Positions 15,421-18,644 of a stretch of DNA of 18,644 bases are shown here, one piece after another. The notes beneath the pieces were generated by a model, which had not been told where the DNA came from, did not search any database, and was given only the letters and a program-made list of their open reading frames with translations. Within the stretch, counting starts at the first letter, position 1. The number at the start of each line of letters is the position of its first letter. The position numbers and the translations under genes were made by a program. This DNA comes from DATJIG01 sp035493495 (GTDB lineage Bacteria > Pseudomonadota > Alphaproteobacteria > SMXQ01). The DNA lies in contig DATJIG010000166.1 of the NCBI GenBank assembly GCA_035493495.1, forward strand, positions 1-18,644, in the 5' to 3' direction.

Positions 15421-16262
15421 ACATGCAGCTTTACCGGCGCCGCCGTCTGACGAACATGATCGTAGTGGTCGGTGCGTTCGCGGCGGCGGCCTTCGGGCTG
15501 ATTTGCCTGACGTGGGTCCTGTGGACGTTGGTCGTCCGCGGTGCCGCCGGCCTGACGTGGGACGTGATCAGCCAGATGACGCCGCCGCCCGGATCCGATG
15601 GCGGTCTTCTCAATCCGATCTTCGGCAGCCTGATTATGACCGGTCTTGCCACCCTGATCGGCACGCCGGTCGGCATCCTCGCCGGCACCTACATGGCCGA
15701 GTACGGCCGCTACAGGAAGATCACTGTGGTGATCCGGTTCATCAACGATGTCCTTCTCAGCGCGCCGTCGATCGTTGTCGGCCTTTTCGTCTATGAGATG
15801 GTCGTCTTGCGAATGGGCCACTTCTCGGCGTGGGCCGGAATCATCGCCCTCAGCATCCTGGTGCTGCCGGTGGTGATTCGCACGACCGAGGATATGCTGG
15901 GGCTGGTTCCGAACAGCCTTCGTGAGGCGGCGGCGGCGCTCGGCGCCCCGCGCTGGATCGTCATTCGCTACGTCGCCTATCGGGCGGCGATGAGCGGCCT
16001 TATTACCGGCGTGCTGCTTGCCGTTGCGCGCATCAGCGGCGAGACCGCGCCGCTGCTGTTCACGGCGCTCAACAACCAGTTCTGGAGCACTAACCTGAAC
16101 GCGCCGATGTCGAGCCTTCCGGTCACGATTTTCCAGTTCGCGCTGAGCCCCTATGCTCAGTGGCAGAAACTGGCGTGGACGGGCGCGCTCCTGATCACGT
16201 TCGCCGTGCTCGCGCTGAACGTGATCGCCCGGACCATCGCCTCTCGGAGAAAGACACGCTGA
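15417..16262 (+). CDS. pstA: Phosphate ABC transporter permease PstA
   Basis: A 281-residue partner permease to PstC, with about six membrane segments beginning after a basic N-terminus (RRRRL). Family features: NPIFGSLIMTGLATLIGTPV near residue 66-85, GTYMAEYG, the coupling loop LVPNSLREAAAALGAPRW (about 162-180), and VARISGETAPLLFTAL. The ATG overlaps the pstC stop (ATGA), a common sign of translational coupling; an ATG two codons later is an alternative. The stop shares one base with the pstB start. Confidence 0.95.
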   Translation: MNMQLYRRRRLTNMIVVVGAFAAAAFGLICLTWVLWTLVVRGAAGLTWDVISQMTPPPGSDGGLLNPIFGSLIMTGLATLIGTPVGILAGTYMAEYGRYRKITVVIRFINDVLLSAPSIVVGLFVYEMVVLRMGHFSAWAGIIALSILVLPVVIRTTEDMLGLVPNSLREAAAALGAPRWIVIRYVAYRAAMSGLITGVLLAVARISGETAPLLFTALNNQFWSTNLNAPMSSLPVTIFQFALSPYAQWQKLAWTGALLITFAVLALNVIARTIASRRKTR

Positions 16263-17059
16263 TGTTCGAGGTCTCCAACAAGCTGCCGACCGAACAGGCC
16301 AATCTGACCGAGAAGATCAGCGTCCGGTCGCTGAAATTCTTTTACGGCGACGTCGAGGCCATCCACGGCGTCACCATGCCGTTCTATCACCGCCGGATCA
16401 CCGCCATCATCGGGCCGTCGGGCTGCGGCAAGTCGACCCTGCTGCGCGTCCTCAACCGCATGTACGATCTGTACCCCGACCAGCGGGTCGAGGGCGAGGT
16501 GCTGATGGACGGCAACAACATCCTCGATCCCAAGTTCGACCGGAACCTGCTGCGGTCCAAGGTCGGTATGGTGTTCCAGCGTCCGACGCCGTTCCCGATG
16601 TCGATCTACGACAACATTGCGTTCGGCATCCGTCTGTACGAGCGGCCAAGCCGGAGCGAGCTCGACCACCGCGTCGAGCACGCGCTCCGCGGCGCGGCGC
16701 TGTGGGACGAGGTCAAGGACAAGCTGCAGGCGAGCGGCCTCAGCCTGTCCGGCGGCCAGCAGCAGCGGCTTTGCATCGCCCGCACGATCGCCGTCAATCC
16801 CGAGGTGATCCTGCTCGACGAGCCGGCATCGGCGCTCGATCCGATCTCGACGTCGAAGGTCGAGGAGCTCATCGACGAGCTGCGCGAGCGCTTCACCATC
16901 GCCATCGTCACCCACAACATGCAGCAGGCGGCCCGCGTCTCCGACTTCACCGCCTTCATGTATTTGGGCGAGCTTGTCGAGTTCGACGAGACGGTGTCGA
17001 TGTTCACGAATCCGAAGGACAATCGGACCCAGGACTACATCACCGGCCGCTTCGGCTAG
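16262..17059 (+). CDS. pstB: Phosphate ABC transporter ATP-binding protein PstB
   Basis: A 265-residue ATPase that powers the PstSCA phosphate importer from the cytoplasmic face. All ABC motifs are present: Walker A GPSGCGKS (51-58), Q-loop Gln106 (VFQRPTPFPMS), signature LSGGQQQR (162-169), Walker B VILLDEP (182-188), D-loop SALDP and switch His218 (IVTHN). FFYGDVEAI near residue 26 is the usual A-loop region. The start ATG overlaps the pstA stop by one base (TGATG), with GGAGA at 16246-16250. The frame is open 34 codons further upstream inside pstA; that extension is rejected. No phoU follows, although many bacteria have it here. Confidence 0.97.
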   Translation: MFEVSNKLPTEQANLTEKISVRSLKFFYGDVEAIHGVTMPFYHRRITAIIGPSGCGKSTLLRVLNRMYDLYPDQRVEGEVLMDGNNILDPKFDRNLLRSKVGMVFQRPTPFPMSIYDNIAFGIRLYERPSRSELDHRVEHALRGAALWDEVKDKLQASGLSLSGGQQQRLCIARTIAVNPEVILLDEPASALDPISTSKVEELIDELRERFTIAIVTHNMQQAARVSDFTAFMYLGELVEFDETVSMFTNPKDNRTQDYITGRFG

Positions 17060-17113
17060 TCTGTAAGACTGGCTTACGGCATCGTCTTAACAACAAGGGC
17101 GACGAGTCGCCCT
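17058..17113 (+). repeat. Overlapping short hairpins after pstB
   Basis: Three small inverted repeats sit in the pstB 3' flank: AGTCT-GTA-AGACT (17058-17070, touching the stop codon), GTAAG-ACTGG-CTTAC (17063-17077, mutually exclusive with the first), and AGGGCGA-CGAG-TCGCCCT (17096-17113), a perfect seven-pair stem. None is followed by a T-run. They may form the 3' end of the pst transcript. Confidence 0.4.
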
Positions 17114-17114
17114 G

Positions 17115-17198
17115 ATGTGGCGGGCTGGTGTTCTCGCCATCGCGCTCCGCGGCGTTGGGCCGTACTCGCTCGACCGCAGGATCGGCAAGGAGCTGTGA
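17115..17198 (+). pseudogene. Remnant of the C-terminus of a DoxX-family membrane protein
   Basis: A 27-codon open stretch whose translation contains LAIALRGVGPYSLDRRIGKEL before a TGA. The ALRGxGxYSLDRxIGKE pattern is what DoxX-family (DoxX/SURF4-like) small membrane proteins end with. The frame is closed by a TAA at 17088-17090 and nothing upstream resembles the four-helix body of DoxX, so this looks like a leftover after deletion. It has an ATG at 17115 but no ribosome site. It converges on the YaiI gene, whose stop lies nine bases away. The identification is from memory of the family's C-terminal pattern and should be treated as moderate. Confidence 0.5.
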
Positions 17199-17206
17199 CG
17201 CGGCCG

Positions 17207-17668
17207 CTATGACGCACCGCGGCGCGCGGTTTCGACCAGCCTGTTCAGCACGTCTAGGAAGCGCGACCGGTCGGCCTTGGTGAATGGCGCCGGGCCCGAC
17301 GTGGTTTCACCGATCTCGCGCAGGTGCCGCGAGATATCGCGGCCGGCGAGGGCGCTGCCGATGTTGTCGTCGGTCCAGATGTGGCCATGTGGCGATAGCG
17401 CGAGCGCACCTTTTGCCAGGCATCGGCCGGCCAAGGGGATGTCGCCGGTGACGCAGATATCGGCGGTGGCGATCCGCTCGGCGATCCAGTTGTCGGCGGC
17501 GTCGGGCTCCTGGCCGACGAAGATCAGCGACGCGTTGGGCGAGCGCGGCGGCAGGATCGGCCGCGAGCCGTTGGTGACGATGTAGGCCTTGAGCTCGAGG
17601 CGGTCGACGACGCGCAGGACTTCATCGCGGACCGGACAGGCGTCGCCGTCGACGTAGACGGTGGTCAC
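17207..17668 (-). CDS. YaiI/YqxD family protein (DUF188)
   Basis: A 153-residue protein of the YaiI/YqxD (DUF188) family, which has a PIN/NYN-like nuclease fold but no settled function. The family opening VYVDGDACPVRDE is at residues 4-16, followed by ADNWIAER, a conserved DICVTGDIPLA stretch (Asp-rich, likely metal site) and the GHIWTDDNIG segment. The start is a GTG overlapping the stop of the GreB gene by four bases (GTGA), so it is almost certainly translated with greB. The frame continues upstream antisense-like within greB, which is rejected. Length is normal for the family. Confidence 0.9.
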   Translation of the reverse strand: MTTVYVDGDACPVRDEVLRVVDRLELKAYIVTNGSRPILPPRSPNASLIFVGQEPDAADNWIAERIATADICVTGDIPLAGRCLAKGALALSPHGHIWTDDNIGSALAGRDISRHLREIGETTSGPAPFTKADRSRFLDVLNRLVETARRGAS

Positions 17669-18225
17669 TCGCGGTCGTCTCCGTAGCGGATATCGAGGAC
17701 TTCGACGGATTCCTTGCCCGCGGGAGTCTGGACGTCGACGGTATCGCCCCTGCGCGCCTTGAGCAGCGCCCGGGCGACCGGCGAAATCCAGCTTACATGA
17801 CCGCGTTCGATGTCGGCCTCGTCGATGCCGACGATCTTCACGGTGCGCGTGACGTCGCTTTCGTCGACGTACGTAACGGTCGCGCCGAAGAACACCTGGT
17901 CGTGGTTCTTCTGGTCGCGCGGGTCGACGACCTGAGCGCTTTCGAGACGTTTCGACAGATAGCGCACGCGGCGGTCGATCTCGTAGAGGCGCTTCTTGCC
18001 GTAGATGTAGTCGCCGTTCTCCGAGCGGTCGCCGTTGCCGGCTGCCCACGACACGCGCTCGACGATCTTCGGGCGCTCGACGCGCAGAAGCACGCGTAGC
18101 TCCTCCTGGAGGCGCGCGAACCCCGGAGGCGTCATGTAGTTCTTGGCGCCGGCCGGCAGCGTTGCCGCCGTCTCGACGGTATCGTCGTCGGCGTCGTCGC
18201 CCTCTTTCACGAATGCCTTACTCAT
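17665..18225 (-). CDS. greB: Transcription elongation factor GreB
   Basis: A 186-residue Gre factor that enters the RNA polymerase secondary channel and stimulates cleavage of backtracked RNA. The N-terminal MSKAFVKE and the NGDRSENGDYIYGKKRLYEIDRR stretch (around 64-86) are typical of GreB; the coiled-coil tip carries the acidic pair D66 and E69. The C-terminal FKBP-like domain contains VFFGATV (111-117) and SWISPVARALLKARRGD. An acidic insert (residues 9-18, rich in Asp) separates the N-terminal hook from the coiled coil. ATG 18225 gives the standard GreB start with GGTGA a few bases upstream; the frame extends to 18360 without family character. Followed by, and overlapping, the YaiI-family gene. 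Confidence 0.93.
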   Translation of the reverse strand: MSKAFVKEGDDADDDTVETAATLPAGAKNYMTPPGFARLQEELRVLLRVERPKIVERVSWAAGNGDRSENGDYIYGKKRLYEIDRRVRYLSKRLESAQVVDPRDQKNHDQVFFGATVTYVDESDVTRTVKIVGIDEADIERGHVSWISPVARALLKARRGDTVDVQTPAGKESVEVLDIRYGDDRE

Positions 18226-18644
18226 GGATTCACCAACGCCTGGCCCTGCTACTGCCGCGCACCGGTCGGTCGGCGCCTTGTGCGCGTTCAACGCATTTAA
18301 GCGCATGCCGCGCCGCGGGCAAGAAGGTTCAAGTACATGCGCGGACGGTCCTCTGGGCATCGGTCGTCGTCATGCCTGGCCTTTAGGACCGCGCGAGCGC
18401 GGTCCTAAGCCGACCGAGTCGGGTGAGGGGTGCTGAATCGAAAGGGGCATTCCCATCTTTCCACAGCCCCCTTGCGCGGAGTTTTGCGCGCGCGCATGGT
18501 GCGCGCGTCGCGACAAGCGGCCGGGAGCTATTAGGCCTAGCGCCCCGTCGAGTGAAGCGATGAAACCGCGAGAGGCCCCCGACAACTGGGACACCGGCGC
18601 GGTGGATTGAGTAAGGCAACGGCGCTTCCCCTTCGGGTCGCGAC
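18226..18644. other. 419-base stretch without a supported gene
   Basis: This end of the window lies upstream of greB and holds no convincing coding sequence on either strand; the short open frames are of low-complexity, Arg-rich character. It does contain GCGTT-C-AACGC (18284-18294) with an overlapping TGCGC/GCGCA pair, a strong hairpin at 18383-18408, a GAAAG...CTTTC bulged stem near 18440-18460, and an alternating GCGCGC run near 18486-18507. The greB promoter should be here but I cannot point to it. Confidence 0.6.
18383..18408. repeat. Perfect 11-pair hairpin TTAGGACCGCG-CGAG-CGCGGTCCTAA
   Basis: Arms 18383-18393 and 18398-18408 pair without mismatch around a CGAG tetraloop. No T-run follows on the plus strand, where AGCCGACC comes next, or on the minus strand, where AGGCC comes next. 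It might be part of a structured RNA, a terminator for a gene beyond the window, or a dispersed palindrome. Confidence 0.6.

Noticed and set aside
18311..18345. GGTTCAAGT resembling a tRNA T-loop
   Set aside because: No matching T-stem, anticodon arm or acceptor stem around it.
18560..18610. 16-codon plus-strand frame near the window end
   Set aside because: Too short, no ribosome site and no recognisable similarity.

Overview
The window is GC-rich chromosomal DNA from an alphaproteobacterium. The sdhE-mfd pair, the two-receiver/GGDEF protein, the DUF599 protein, the TAXI-type TRAP system and the greB/yaiI pair together suggest the Hyphomicrobiales (Rhizobiales) or a close relative. This is inferred from gene content only; there is no rRNA or other marker gene. 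I see no insertion sequence, integrase, CRISPR array, tRNA or rRNA, and most of the window looks like ordinary core genome.

Layout, left to right. (1) 98-3875: sdhE, then mfd, on the plus strand. (2) 3897-5222: a minus-strand protein with two receiver-like domains and a GGDEF domain. Its catalytic site is ruined but its c-di-GMP inhibitory site (RxxD) is intact, as in the Caulobacter cell-cycle protein PopA. (3) A 190-base divergent intergenic region with a near-CtrA-type element and a direct repeat, leading to a 430-residue pentapeptide-repeat protein (5413-6705). (4) An isochorismatase-family cysteine hydrolase (6785-7495). (5) A convergent DUF599 membrane protein (7524-8216, minus). (6) 8658-13061: a tight operon of TAXI-type TRAP solute receptor, fused TRAP permease, DUF1850 protein and a kynurenine-formamidase-like alpha/beta hydrolase whose start overlaps the DUF1850 gene. 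(7) 13171-17059: a Pho-box-preceded pstSCAB high-affinity phosphate transporter, with a strong hairpin after pstS and overlapping starts from pstC to pstB. (8) 17115-17198: a 27-codon piece that reads like the C-terminus of a DoxX-family protein, lying where phoU would often be. (9) 17207-18225: greB and a YaiI/DUF188 gene on the minus strand, overlapping by four bases. (10) 18226-18644: structured sequence with no supported gene.

Functional picture. The phosphate system and its Pho box are standard, although the three 11-bp-phased repeats and the post-pstS hairpin are worth noting. The TRAP operon should import an unidentified organic anion; coupling to a hydrolase suggests that the substrate or a derivative is an amide, formamide or ester. 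The least routine candidates are the PopA-like c-di-GMP reader with CtrA-like sequence at its promoter, the duplicated-module pentapeptide protein divergent from it, and the TAXI-TRAP/DUF1850/hydrolase unit. I did not find a clearly new defence or mobile system.
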